Below are positions 51,235 through 61,500 of a stretch of DNA of 64,000 nucleotides, piece after piece (within the stretch, counting starts at the first letter, position 1; every line of letters starts with the position of its first letter). A model generated the notes under the pieces. The model saw nothing but the letters and a program-made list of their open reading frames with translations, had not been told where the DNA came from and ran no database searches. Made by a program: the position numbers and the translations under genes. This stretch comes from Pedobacter rhizosphaerae (lineage in GTDB: Bacteria; Bacteroidota; Bacteroidia; Sphingobacteriales; Sphingobacteriaceae). Location: the NCBI RefSeq assembly GCF_900111155.1, contig NZ_FOGG01000019.1:1-64000 (forward strand), written 5' to 3'.

Positions 51235-53817
51235 ATGCCGATAAAGGGTAATCAATTTAAAGCCAATACATTCAGGGATAAAAATGCCGACAATGCCTCA
51301 GGCAGGTCAGCATCGAATCGCCAGCAGCAGGAAAAGAGGGAATATTTACCGCGTTTTGATTTACAAGATGGACGTGCAGTAAAGATAATAGGGCTGTTTT
51401 TTGTTATTCTTTCTCTATATTTTTTAATTGCTTTTACTTCCTATTTATTTACCTGGCAGGATGATCAAAGTTATGTAATTGATGCCAATGGTGGATGGAG
51501 CAATCTATTTAAAACTGCCGAAGAATTAAAGAACTCTGGTGTTACGATTCCAGTTGTTCAAAACTGGTTAGGGAAGTTTGGAGCCTTATTGTCTCATCAA
51601 TTTATTTATGAATGGTTTGGGATTGCCTCATTTTTATTTGTATTAGCCTTTTTCATTATTGGTTATCGCTTATTATTCAAGGTTAAAATTCTTTCTATTT
51701 CTAAAACCTTAGCTTATAGCTTCTTCTTTTTATTATTCATTTCGTTAACGCTTGGTTTTGTACATGCCTTTTGGAGTGAATCTCCGCATTACATTGAAGG
51801 AGAATTTGGGTACTGGAGTAATCGTTTGTTGAATGCTCAGATTGGTTCTGCTGGGGTGGCAGGCTTAATTGCGTTTGCCGGATTAACCATTCTAATTATA
51901 GCTTACAATATTGATTTTAAGCTTCCTGAAAGAAAACGTGAAGAACATATTGAACCTGATATTCCCGAGAATATTGAAGTTGTTAGGGAAAACAGATCTG
52001 AGCCTGTAGAGTTTAGTTTGCCAAACAAGCCTAATGTTAATAATGAACGCAGGGCTCAGAATGTTACACTCAGACCGAATAGGTTTGAAGAAAAGGAGGA
52101 GGAGGAAGAAGTTGTGGCTCCAGTTGTTTTATCGCCATTGGCTACGAATTTACCCATAACACCTGTTGCACCGGTAACACCTGTGGCTACGCCTCCGCTA
52201 GTGGTAGAACAAGTTGCTGAAGAAGAAAAAGTTGAGCCTGCCTTTACTGTTGCCAAATCAGAAGAGGAAATCAAATCTGATGATTTAATAGAACAATTTG
52301 GGAAATATGATCCAACTTTGGATTTATCGGGTTATAAAAAGCCACATTTGGATTTATTGGAGAATTACGGTTCGAGCAAAATTTCTGTTAATGCAGAAGA
52401 ACTGGAAGCCAATAAGAATAAAATTGTAGAAACACTTAATCATTATAATATTGAAATTGATAAGATTAAGGCTACAATTGGTCCGACGGTAACGCTGTAT
52501 GAGATTATCCCTGCACCAGGAGTTAGGATTTCAAAAATTAAGAATCTTGAGGATGATATTGCACTTTCATTAGCTGCGCTTGGTATCCGTATCATTGCAC
52601 CTATGCCAGGAAAGGGAACCATTGGTATTGAGGTTCCAAACCAGCATCCAGAAATGGTGGCCATGAGAAGTGTATTGGGAACCGAGAAATGGAGCCAAAC
52701 GACCATGGATTTACCTATTGCACTCGGTAAAACCATTAGCAATGAGGTTTATATCGCCGATTTGGCTAAAATGCCACACTTATTAGTAGCAGGAGCTACG
52801 GGACAAGGTAAATCGGTAGGTATTAATGCGATTCTGGTTTCTCTTCTATACAGCAAACATCCAGCGGAGCTGAAATTTGTATTAGTCGATCCTAAAAAGG
52901 TAGAGTTAACCTTGTTCAACAAGATTGAAAGGCATTTCCTGGCCAAACTACCAGGCGAGGCAGATGCGATTATTACCGATACGAAAAAAGTAATTAACAC
53001 CTTAAACTCGCTGTGTATTGAGATGGACCAGCGTTATGATTTGTTAAAGGATGCACAGGTAAGAAATTTAAGAGAGTACAACGATAAATTTATCAAGCGG
53101 AAACTTAACCCGAATAATGGGCACAGGTTTTTACCATTTATTGTATTGGTGGTGGATGAGTTTGCCGATTTGATGATGACTGCGGGTAAGGAAGTAGAAA
53201 CTCCGATTGCCCGTTTGGCCCAATTAGCCAGGGCGATTGGTATTCACCTGGTATTGGCTACTCAGCGTCCGTCTGTAAATATTATTACCGGTACCATTAA
53301 AGCCAACTTCCCTGCTAGGTTAGCTTTCAGGGTTTTGTCTAAAATAGATTCGAGAACGATTTTAGATAGCGGAGGTGCCGATCAGTTGATTGGTCGTGGA
53401 GATATGCTTTTGGCTACCGGAAGCGACTTAATCAGGCTACAGTGTGCTTTTGTTGATACACCTGAGGTAGATCGGATTTCTGATTACATCGGTAATCAAC
53501 GAGGTTATTCTGAAGCCTATCAATTACCAGAATATGTAGATGAGAATGGTGAAGGAACTAAAATGGACTTCGATCCCAATGAAAGAGATAAGTTCTTTGA
53601 AGAGGCTGCACGACTAATTGTAATGCATCAGCAGGGCTCTACTTCATTAATTCAGCGTAAATTGAAACTGGGTTACAATAGAGCCGGACGTATTATTGAC
53701 CAATTGGAAGCTGCGGGTATTGTTGGTCCGTTTGAAGGAAGTAAGGCTCGTGAAGTTTTATATCCAGACGAGTACTCTTTGGAACAGTTCTTGAATGGTA
53801 TGAATGACAAAGATTAG
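51235..53817 (+). CDS. ftsK: DNA translocase FtsK/SpoIIIE
   Basis: This 860-residue septal DNA pump clears chromosome ends during division. The N-terminal quarter has about four membrane helices (residues 43-235). A Pro/Glu/Val-rich linker follows (about 250-370). The motor has Walker A GATGQGKSVGINA near residue 520 and Walker B LVVDEFADLMMTAG near 637; TQRPSVNIITG follows. The C-terminal gamma-like winged helix (QRKLKLGYNRAGRIIDQLE) ends at 860. LolA is encoded 62 nt downstream. Confidence 0.95.
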   Translation: MPIKGNQFKANTFRDKNADNASGRSASNRQQQEKREYLPRFDLQDGRAVKIIGLFFVILSLYFLIAFTSYLFTWQDDQSYVIDANGGWSNLFKTAEELKNSGVTIPVVQNWLGKFGALLSHQFIYEWFGIASFLFVLAFFIIGYRLLFKVKILSISKTLAYSFFFLLFISLTLGFVHAFWSESPHYIEGEFGYWSNRLLNAQIGSAGVAGLIAFAGLTILIIAYNIDFKLPERKREEHIEPDIPENIEVVRENRSEPVEFSLPNKPNVNNERRAQNVTLRPNRFEEKEEEEEVVAPVVLSPLATNLPITPVAPVTPVATPPLVVEQVAEEEKVEPAFTVAKSEEEIKSDDLIEQFGKYDPTLDLSGYKKPHLDLLENYGSSKISVNAEELEANKNKIVETLNHYNIEIDKIKATIGPTVTLYEIIPAPGVRISKIKNLEDDIALSLAALGIRIIAPMPGKGTIGIEVPNQHPEMVAMRSVLGTEKWSQTTMDLPIALGKTISNEVYIADLAKMPHLLVAGATGQGKSVGINAILVSLLYSKHPAELKFVLVDPKKVELTLFNKIERHFLAKLPGEADAIITDTKKVINTLNSLCIEMDQRYDLLKDAQVRNLREYNDKFIKRKLNPNNGHRFLPFIVLVVDEFADLMMTAGKEVETPIARLAQLARAIGIHLVLATQRPSVNIITGTIKANFPARLAFRVLSKIDSRTILDSGGADQLIGRGDMLLATGSDLIRLQCAFVDTPEVDRISDYIGNQRGYSEAYQLPEYVDENGEGTKMDFDPNERDKFFEEAARLIVMHQQGSTSLIQRKLKLGYNRAGRIIDQLEAAGIVGPFEGSKAREVLYPDEYSLEQFLNGMNDKD

Positions 53818-53879
53818 ATTAAACTAATTGTACAAAATCTACTCTAACGTTTCAAAAAGGAATAATAAAAAAAGAAAAG

Positions 53880-54530
53880 ATGAAGAAAATAATTTCAGCA
53901 TTAATGGTTGTAGTTGCTTTTACAACTTCAACTTATGCTCAGACAGATGCGAAGGCCAAGGCAATTTTAGCAGAGGTAAGTAAAAAGTATAAATCTTATA
54001 ACATTGTTAAAACCGACTTTACTTTTACGCTTGAAAATCCCAGAGCTAAAGTTAAAGAAACACAGCAAGGTACTTTATATGTTAAAGCTAACTCCAATAA
54101 ATATAAAGTAGCCATGACTAATCAGGAACTTTTTAGTGATGGAAAGAGCCAATGGACTTATTTAAAAAAGGATAAAGAGGTTCAGGTGAGTAATGTAGAT
54201 AATAGTGGGGATGCAATTAATCCAGCTAAAATATTTACAGTTTATGAAAAAGGGTTTAAATATGTTTACACTGGAGATGAAAAGGTAGGTGGAAAAACTT
54301 ATCAAATGATTGATTTAACTCCGGTTGATACTAAAAAAGCTATTTTTAAAGTTAGATTAAGCATTGATAAAGCTGCAAAGCAAATTGCAAATGTGGTTTT
54401 ATTTGATAAAAACGGTAATAAATACACTTACAATGTAAGAACTTTCTCTCCGAATGTAAATGTTCCGGAAACTACTTTTGCTTTTGATGCCAAGAAATAT
54501 CCTGGTGTTGAAGTGGTAGATTTAAGATAA
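53880..54530 (+). CDS. lolA: Outer-membrane lipoprotein carrier LolA
   Basis: This 216-residue periplasmic protein carries lipoproteins to the outer membrane. It has a cleavable Sec signal peptide ending near residue 20 (STYAQTDA). The mature part has the LolA half-barrel pattern, with KTDFTFTLENPRAKVKETQQ, GTLYVK and TYNVRTFSPN strands. It works with an inner-membrane LolCDE complex; a LolD-like ATPase is encoded 26 kb away. It follows ftsK by 62 nt, the usual ftsK-lolA order of Bacteroidota. Confidence 0.9.
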   Translation: MKKIISALMVVVAFTTSTYAQTDAKAKAILAEVSKKYKSYNIVKTDFTFTLENPRAKVKETQQGTLYVKANSNKYKVAMTNQELFSDGKSQWTYLKKDKEVQVSNVDNSGDAINPAKIFTVYEKGFKYVYTGDEKVGGKTYQMIDLTPVDTKKAIFKVRLSIDKAAKQIANVVLFDKNGNKYTYNVRTFSPNVNVPETTFAFDAKKYPGVEVVDLR

Positions 54531-54556
54531 TTTTTATTCGCTTTGCGAAGAGATTT

Positions 54557-54592
54557 AAAGGTTCGGTTGGAAACAGCTGAACCTTTTTTCTT
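54557..54592 (+). terminator. Terminator after lolA
   Basis: AAAGGTTC (54557-54564) pairs with GAACCTTT (54579-54586), with an inner GTTG/CAGC stem, followed by T's. Confidence 0.8.
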
Positions 54593-54715
54593 GGAAGGAT
54601 GTATTGCCGAGAACATTGCAAAGACAATGAGTTTAATTTATCGCTCTTGGCACTATTAAATCTTTGGTGTTTGTAAATATTTGAAACGTATTTATGAATG
54701 CTGACTAGATTTCTC

Positions 54716-54723
54716 TAAGTTTG
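54716..54723 (+). promoter_or_regulatory. -7 box directly before a small-gene ATG
   Basis: Exact TAnnTTTG match TAAGTTTG, ending 5 nt before the ATG at 54729. Confidence 0.5.
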
Positions 54724-54728
54724 TTTTA

Positions 54729-55001
54729 ATGTCTTTACCAATTACCAATCATACATTAGAAAAGCTAGAGCAATTACTCTTGGTTATGGGATTTAAGGTT
54801 CGATATGAGAAAGGGAACTTTAAAACCGGATCTTGCTTATTGGAGCATAATAAAGTTATTGTTGTGAATAAATTCTCTAATTTAGAGGGAAAAATCGCAG
54901 CATTAATAGCGCTGGTTAAACAAACTAATGCTGATGAAAACCTGTTTGACGATAAACAGAGACAATTTTATCAATCTTTAAAGCAGACTGAATTATTTTA
55001 A
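54729..55001 (+). CDS. Small hypothetical cytoplasmic protein
   Basis: A 90-residue protein without signal or membrane segment. HTLEKLEQLLLVMGFKVRYEKGNFKTGSC, then VIVVNKFSNLEGKIAALIALV and an acidic end DENLFDDKQRQFYQSL; the helix-strand-helix pattern is well formed, so it is probably real. It reads toward the metallo-hydrolase gene with a 43-nt gap and may share its transcript. No family recognised. Confidence 0.72.
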   Translation: MSLPITNHTLEKLEQLLLVMGFKVRYEKGNFKTGSCLLEHNKVIVVNKFSNLEGKIAALIALVKQTNADENLFDDKQRQFYQSLKQTELF

Positions 55002-55044
55002 TGAGGCACTACCATTTATATCTTTACGGAAAGGAAATAATTAG

Positions 55045-55809
55045 ATGAAGGTAACTTTTTTAGGTACTGGTACCTCTCAAGGTGTTCCTGTTATTGCTTG
55101 TGGTTGCGTAGTTTGTACCTCTTCTAATCCAAAAGATAATCGTTTGAGAACTTCTATTCTGGTTGAAACTGGCGATAAGACCTTTGTTGTGGATAGTGGA
55201 CCTGATTTTCGATATCAATTACTTCGGGCTGGGGTAAAAGATTTAGATGCTGTGATATTTACACATGAGCACAAGGATCACATTGCGGGTTTAGATGATA
55301 TCCGCCCGTTTAATTACCTATTGCATAAGGTTATTGATGTATATGCCACAGAAAGGGTGCAAGCGGCTTTAAAACGAGAATTCTATTATATTTTCGCCGA
55401 TACACGTTATCATGGCTTGCCACAGGTAAACTTGCATACCGTTAATAATGGGGTAGATTTTAAATTAGGTGAAACCACCATCACGCCGTTTGAGGTGATG
55501 CATCATGCCTTACCGATTACCGGATACCGCATTGGTGATTTTACTTATATTACTGATGCCAAGACGGTTTCAGAGGCATCTTTCGAATTAATTAAAGGCA
55601 CTAAGATTTTGGTAATTAACGCCTTACAGCATGAGCCGCACATTTCTCATTTTACCTTAGGCGAGGCGAAGGATTTTGCAGACAAAGTTGGGGCAGAAAC
55701 AACTTATTTAACACATGTCAGCCATAATTTAGGGCTTCATGACCTGGTAGAGAGTGAGTTACCTGAACATATTCATCTGGCTTTTGACGGACTTACTATA
55801 GAAGTTTAA
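55045..55809 (+). CDS. MBL-fold metallo-hydrolase
   Basis: This 254-residue enzyme has the metallo-beta-lactamase fold: FLGTGTSQGVPVIACGCVVC at 5-24, the metal motif HEHKDH (His74, His76, Asp78, His79), and later Asp and His ligands in TDAKTVSEAS and THVSHNLG. The CGC-VC start with clustered Cys and the overall size recall PhnP-like phosphodiesterases. Substrate not determined. It is followed by tRNA-Leu(GAG) with its own promoter. Confidence 0.88.
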   Translation: MKVTFLGTGTSQGVPVIACGCVVCTSSNPKDNRLRTSILVETGDKTFVVDSGPDFRYQLLRAGVKDLDAVIFTHEHKDHIAGLDDIRPFNYLLHKVIDVYATERVQAALKREFYYIFADTRYHGLPQVNLHTVNNGVDFKLGETTITPFEVMHHALPITGYRIGDFTYITDAKTVSEASFELIKGTKILVINALQHEPHISHFTLGEAKDFADKVGAETTYLTHVSHNLGLHDLVESELPEHIHLAFDGLTIEV

Positions 55810-55817
55810 AATAGGTT

Positions 55818-55846
55818 TTTGAAAATCCAAAATTACACTATATTTG
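55818..55846 (+). promoter_or_regulatory. Promoter of tRNA-Leu(GAG)
   Basis: TTTG at 55818-55821, a 17-nt spacer and exact TATATTTG at 55839-55846, ending 9 nt before the mature tRNA. Confidence 0.65.
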
Positions 55847-55855
55847 CAGCAACAT

Positions 55856-55939
55856 ACCTGGGTGGCGAAATTGGTAGACGCACCATCTTGAGGGGGTGGC
55901 GCTGGCAACGGCGTGGCAGTTCGAATCTGCTTCCAGGTA
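55856..55939 (+). tRNA. tRNA-Leu (anticodon GAG)
   Basis: The 84-nt gene folds as a class II tRNA. Acceptor ACCTGGG pairs with TCCAGGT (last pair G-T), followed by discriminator A. Anticodon stem CCATC/GGTGG encloses loop TTGAGGG with anticodon GAG at 55890-55892, reading CUC and CUU. A long variable arm follows; the T arm has GTTCGAATC. CCA is not encoded. Confidence 0.96.
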
Positions 55940-55958
55940 CTTGTATTTGACTTAATAG

Positions 55959-55988
55959 CCTGTAATTCAATTGATTACAGGTTTTTTT
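55959..55988 (+). terminator. Terminator after tRNA-Leu(GAG)
   Basis: CCTGTAAT (55959-55966) pairs with ATTACAGG (55974-55981), followed by T's. Confidence 0.82.
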
Positions 55989-55992
55989 ATTT

Positions 55993-56024
55993 TTTTACAT
56001 ACAGTTTTACATACACTTTTACTG
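55993..56024. repeat. Three 12-bp direct repeats behind tRNA-Leu
   Basis: TTTTACATACA, TTTTACATACA, TTTTACTG, spaced 12 bp. Such short phased repeats next to a tRNA 3' end are typical of integrase arm-binding sites, but no integrase gene remains here. Confidence 0.55.
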
Positions 56025-56578
56025 TTCTCGGTGAAAGATTTAGTACATTATTAAAATGATTCCTTATTAGGTTATCGATCATCTCCAATATAGCTAACCC
56101 TGAAAAATTACGCTAAATTCTTCTTTTTGATCTCGCTCAAATTAAATATCACAATCTAGGTTTTCCCTTTTTATATAGTTGTACGATATATTGAAATTTT
56201 TGAAATCCCATTCTTAACTCAATATAGGTTATCCAATAGTATTGATTAAGACCAAGTTAGTTTGTAACAGTAACCCAAAATTCTAGGAACGATCTTTGTC
56301 AAAGTTTATTAAGGTAATAAGACTTGTGAAAATGTTCATAATTCATACTTCTTTTTATTTGAGATAGAAGGCATTGAACTGACAAGTATAGAATCTCAAT
56401 AACAAAGGCTATTGGTTCCCAGGCCCTAAGATATTTATTGCCGGGGTCACCAACCATCGAAAACCATTTTTTTGGAAACCGTAGCAGGGCTATTAAAAGT
56501 TTTGTTTGTCAAGAATTGGGTGTCATAATTCCATGTATTTAGCTAATCAAATATTTATCCTTAAATTGCGGTATCAAT

Positions 56579-57148
56579 ATGAAGGATTATAGTGGATATA
56601 CTGACCAGGGGCTATTAATGGCTATGCGCTCGGGCGACTCGGCAGCATTTACTGAAATCCATCACAGGTATTATCCCATTCTCTATGCCCATGCATCCAG
56701 ACGTTTGTCAGATAGGGATGATGTTAATGATCTACTGCAGGAACTCTTTTTATACCTTTGGAACAACCGCATGCAGGAATTTTCAGGGCACTTATCCGGT
56801 TATTTATATACATCTGTTCGGAACAGAATTATAAATGTTTATCGAAGCAAAAAAATCAGATCTGATTATATGGATAGCCTGCAAAACTTTTTGGAGCAAA
56901 ATCAACAACCAATAGCAGATAATTTAGTAAGGGAAAAGGAATTGACTTTAATCATTGAAAGGGAAATTTCAGCATTGCCCCCGCAAATGAGATTAGTTTT
57001 TGAAATGAGCCGAAACCTTCATAAAAGCCATCAGGAGATTGCTGATGAGCTATCTATCAGTCCGCTTACAGTAAAAAAACAGATCTATAATTCTCTGAAG
57101 ATCCTTCGTTCAAAGCTTGGTCCGCATTTTCATGCATTTTTTATTTAA
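56579..57148 (+). CDS. ECF RNA polymerase sigma factor, FecI type
   Basis: This 189-residue sigma factor has region 2 (AFTEIHHRYYPILYAHASRR, then DLLQELFLYLWNNR) and region 4 (LPPQMRLVFEMSRNLHKSHQ, then EIADELSISPLTVKKQIYNS). In Bacteroidota such sigma factors are released by the FecR anti-sigma when the matching SusC transporter binds its ligand. The FecR gene follows 92 nt downstream and SusC/SusD further on, so it probably controls this locus. No promoter match is obvious upstream. Confidence 0.92.
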   Translation: MKDYSGYTDQGLLMAMRSGDSAAFTEIHHRYYPILYAHASRRLSDRDDVNDLLQELFLYLWNNRMQEFSGHLSGYLYTSVRNRIINVYRSKKIRSDYMDSLQNFLEQNQQPIADNLVREKELTLIIEREISALPPQMRLVFEMSRNLHKSHQEIADELSISPLTVKKQIYNSLKILRSKLGPHFHAFFI

Positions 57149-57240
57149 TTTTTGGTATCCCTGAATTTTTTTTCGATTTACCTACTACTTTGATTCTTCT
57201 CGAGTGTCTATAGCTTAATTAGGGTATATCACCATTGATT

Positions 57241-58365
57241 ATGGCAAACATGAATGCAGAAAAACTACTCGAAGTATACCACTCGGGCAAAGCAACTGAT
57301 GAACAAAAGGCTTTGGTGGAAACGTGGTACCTTAGTTTTACAGAATCTGAACATGGTTTTTCTCATGAAGAACTACTGGAAGATAAAAACAAAAGCCTTG
57401 CATCGTTGCTTGTTTATGTTGACAATGCAACCACCCGTCGTTTATGGAGAAATATAAGCGTAGCGGCATCAATCTTTTTAGTCATATCGGCCGGGCTTTT
57501 CTTTTATCTGGATGAGAATAAACGTGCAGATCATAAATATGATGCGAAGCTAAGTGACGTTGAAGCAGGTGGGAATAAGGCTACGTTAACATTGGCTGAT
57601 GGGAAAAAAATTGATCTTACCTCAGCCGCTAATGGAAATCTGGCAAAACTGACTGGAGTTGAAATTAACAAGACCGCTGATGGACAATTAGTATATACAG
57701 TTAAAGAGAATGGCTCATCGACATCAGCAATACAATACAATACTATTGAAACCCCGAACGGAGGGCAATATCAGGTCAGGCTGCCAGATGGTACCCTTGT
57801 ATATTTGAATGCAGCTTCTTCCATTAAGTATCCTACATTATTTGCCGGTAAAGAACGTAAGGTTGAGGTTGTCGGGGAAGCTTATCTGGAGGTTGCTCAT
57901 AATAAGAATATGCCTTTCAAAGTGACTAGTGCCGGACAAGTGATCGAAGTTTTGGGAACTCAATTTAATGTTTCCGCTTACAAAGATGAGGGTCTGATGA
58001 AAACTACTTTATTACAGGGCTCCGTAAAAATTACCAGTAATGGTCATAGCAGGCTACTTGTTCCTGGGCAACAAGCGCAGGTAGATTCAAGAGAAATTAT
58101 TATAAGTAACGATATAAATCCCAAAGAGGTCATTGCCTGGAAAGATGGTTATTTTATGTTCAATGAAAACCTTAAAAATATCATGAACAAGATTGCAAGG
58201 TGGTACAATGTTGATGTGGAATATGACGGGAATGTAGACCTTAATCAAGAGTTTGGCGGCCGAATCTCACGAACTAAGACATTGTCTTCAGCTTTAAAAA
58301 TTATGGAGTTAACAGGGAATATTCATTTCAAAATAGATGGAAGGAGGGTGATTGTTATGAAGTAA
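57241..58365 (+). CDS. FecR-family anti-sigma factor
   Basis: This 374-residue inner-membrane protein senses the signal from an outer-membrane transporter and controls the sigma factor. An N-terminal cytoplasmic part (about 1-65) is followed by one membrane helix at about 76-92 (ISVAASIFLVISAGLFFYL), then the periplasmic FecR domain (RLPDGTLVYLNAASSIKYP) and a C-terminal DUF4974 part (MLFNENLKNIMNKIARWYNV-like region). The TTG at 57235 is less likely than the ATG at 57241. Confidence 0.92.
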   Translation: MANMNAEKLLEVYHSGKATDEQKALVETWYLSFTESEHGFSHEELLEDKNKSLASLLVYVDNATTRRLWRNISVAASIFLVISAGLFFYLDENKRADHKYDAKLSDVEAGGNKATLTLADGKKIDLTSAANGNLAKLTGVEINKTADGQLVYTVKENGSSTSAIQYNTIETPNGGQYQVRLPDGTLVYLNAASSIKYPTLFAGKERKVEVVGEAYLEVAHNKNMPFKVTSAGQVIEVLGTQFNVSAYKDEGLMKTTLLQGSVKITSNGHSRLLVPGQQAQVDSREIIISNDINPKEVIAWKDGYFMFNENLKNIMNKIARWYNVDVEYDGNVDLNQEFGGRISRTKTLSSALKIMELTGNIHFKIDGRRVIVMK

Positions 58366-58395
58366 AATTTTACCATAGCAGTTATCCTTGAAAAA

Positions 58396-58457
58396 ACCAA
58401 AGGTGGTTGCACACCTTTGGTCTTAAGATTGGGTAGCCTGTAACCGGATAGCCGGTT
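58396..58457. other. Two hairpins between fecR and susC
   Basis: ACCAAAGGTG (58396-58405) pairs perfectly with CACCTTTGGT (58412-58421); AACCGG (58442-58447) pairs with CCGGTT (58452-58457). Neither has a clear T tract. They could set the ratio of regulator to transporter mRNA by attenuation or processing. Confidence 0.5.
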
Positions 58458-58500
58458 TAAAAATATTGCGAACATTTTTTCAACTAAACCAACCAATCAA

Positions 58501-61500
58501 ATGTACAAAATTTTACCACAACCTGAGCGTGGGGGATATTCCTATGCTTTTTGTAAAACTCTGCTGGTGATGAAACTGATTGTCCTATGCTTACTAACAA
58601 CCATACTACAGGTGAGTGCAAAAACCTTTGCACAGCGCGTTACGCTAAACAGTATGAAGGCACCATTAGAGCAAGTCATAAAAGAAATCGGCAATCAAAC
58701 TGGCTATGATTTCTTTTACAGTCTACAAGTAATCAGAAAAACAAACCCTGTAACGGTGACCTTGAAAAATGTTTCCGTTGAAGAAGCATTGCTAAAGATT
58801 TTTAACAATCAGCCTGTTAGTTATACTATAGCAATGGCAGATAAAGCAGTGGTGATTAAAGCGATGGAAAATAAAATAAAAACTCCATATATCAATGCTT
58901 TTTTTATAGTGAAAGGAAAAGTGACCGATGAAGGGGGTAATCCTCTGCCAGGAGCGTCCATTAAAATGCTCGTTAGTGGTGAGGTGGTTGTTTCGGATGC
59001 TCAGGGATTTTTCGAGCTTAAAAACCTCAATGGGGAGGGAATGATTGAATGCTCCTATGTCGGATATGTAACCCAACAGATAAGAATCACCAATAAAACG
59101 CAATTTCTCGATATCAGGATGTTGCGAGCTGATAATAAGCTGGATGAAGTCGTGCTTATCGGCTACGGTACCAGTACAAAGCGCCTCAATACAGGTTCTG
59201 TTAGTTCAGTTAGCTCAAAGGATATTACCAGCCAGCCACTGGCAAATCCTTTAGGAGCATTGGCTGGCCGCATTTCGGGAATGACCATTAGCCAGAACAA
59301 TGGACTTCCTGGTGGAAATTATACAGTACAAATCAGAGGACAAAATTCCCTGCAATCTGGCGGTACTCCACTTTATGTAATTGATGGTGTGCCTTTTTCC
59401 GGCGAAGATATAAATAGATTCGGGCTAGGTGCTGCAAATGGTGGTATCAGCGCTTTCAGTATGATCAACCCTACAGATATTGATCGCATTGATGTTCTCA
59501 AAGACGGAGATGCCACCGCTATTTATGGGGCAAGGGGTGCAAATGGTGTCGTTTTGATCACTACTAAACGCGGAAACTCTGGTGCTGCCAGGTTAACTGC
59601 AAATGTTTACCGAGGGGCAGGAAAAGTCAGTCATTTCATACCTATGCTAAATACACAGCAGTATCTTGAGATGAGAAAAGAGGCATTTGCAAATGATGGG
59701 GTAGAGCCGGATGAATTTAACGCACCGGACTTGACAATTTATGATCAGAACAAATACACAAACTGGCAGAAAGAGATCATTGGCGGTACGGCTAATGTTA
59801 CTGATGCACAAACGAGCTTTTCGGGTGGCAACAATAACATCCGTTTTCTGATGAATGCCAATTACCGGAAAGAAGGTACTGTTTTTAAAGGGGATATGGG
59901 AACTGAACGAATTGGAACGCGCATGAACCTGGACTACATTTCTACGAGCGGAAAATTTTCTGCCAGCGCTTCAGCGGCATTCTCTGCGGATAAGACCAAT
60001 CTAATAACAATGGATCTGACCAATACTTATAATCTTCCTCCAAATATGCCTCTTTACAATGCGGACGGCTCCTTGTTTTGGGACAGCTATCAGCAGAATC
60101 CACTGGGATCCTTAAATCAGAAGTATAAAGGCCTGACCAATACTTTGCTAGGTAACGCCACTATCAAATATATGCCGCTTGAAGGCCTGGCGCTGAAAAT
60201 GAACCTCGGATATAACCAAACGACACTTGATCAAAAGTCTTCCTATCCTTCTTCGTCTTTCAATCCTGCATTCGGCATGGCCAGCCTCGCCATGTTTGGC
60301 AACAGCAGAATGAATAATTTTATAGTTGAGCCCACTGCCGATTACTCCATTAAATCTCCGAACTTTAAGCTGAATTTTCTTGCCGGAGCTTCTTGGCAGA
60401 GCACGAACAGTACGGGACAGTCGATCACGGGCGAAAACTACAGCAATGATGCTTTACTAGGTTCCATTGTTGCTGCAGGCAACCTGGTTCCACAGTACGA
60501 AACCATCGATAAATATAATTTCAATTCTGTTTTTGGAAAAGTGAATTATAGCTATAGGGACAAATACCTATTGAATGCAACCTACAGGAGAGACGGCTCT
60601 TCGAAATTCGGTATCAACAACAGGTTCGGCAGTTTCGGCGCCTTTGGGGTTGCATGGGTGTTCAGCGAAGAAGAATTTGTTAAGAATAACCTTGCCTTCC
60701 TCAGTTTCGGTAAATTCAGGGGTAGTTACGGTCTAACAGGAAATGATCAAATTGAAAATTATCGCTATCTGCAGATCTACTCGCTTGGAAACCCTTACCA
60801 GCAGCAACCTGCTACTTATGTAATGAGTACATCAAATCCAGATATCAGATGGGAGTCTACTAGAAAGCTGGAATTCGGATTGGACCTTGGCATATGGAAG
60901 GACAGATTCCTGATTGGCGTGAATTATTACCGGAACAGATCCGATAACCAGATCATTTCAACAAGTATTGGTACACAATCAGGCTTTAAAACCTTTATTC
61001 AAAATATCAATGCCTTAATAGAAAACTCGGGTCTGGAGTTTGAATTAAACACAAAGAATGTAAGGGGTATAAATTTTACCTGGAATACCAGTCTCAATAT
61101 CACAATGCCAAACAGTAAGCTACTTGAGTTTCCTGGGTTGGAAACCAGTTTTTACAAGGATTCTTTTTTCATCGGACAACCGGTAAACGGACAGCGCTAT
61201 TATCAGTATTTAGGCGTGAACGCTGCAACTGGTGTCGCCGCTTATCAGGATGTGGATGAGGACGGTACGCCAGAGCTTGTTCCTGCACCATTGGGGACGC
61301 CATTTTACGGCGGTATAAGCAACACTTTCACCTATAGAAACTGGTCTCTCGATTTTCTCATTCAGTTTAACCATCGAAATGGATTACGGAATCGTTTAAG
61401 CTCTTATAACAATGCTGCTGTGCTGGGAAATATGTCTAACCAGAACACTTCAGTGTTAGATCGCTGGAGAAGCCCTGGAAATACAGGTACGTTATTCCCG

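Larger units (their letters stand above)
55940..56578 (+). other. Gene-free region after tRNA-Leu(GAG), possible integration scar
   Basis: 639 bp. After the tRNA terminator, three direct repeats (TTTTACATACA at 55993 and 56005, TTTTACTG at 56017; 12-bp spacing) look like arm-type integrase sites. From 56025 to 56550 I find no gene, tRNA or known RNA; the base composition is AT-rich. It separates housekeeping genes from the SusC/SusD uptake locus. Confidence 0.5.
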
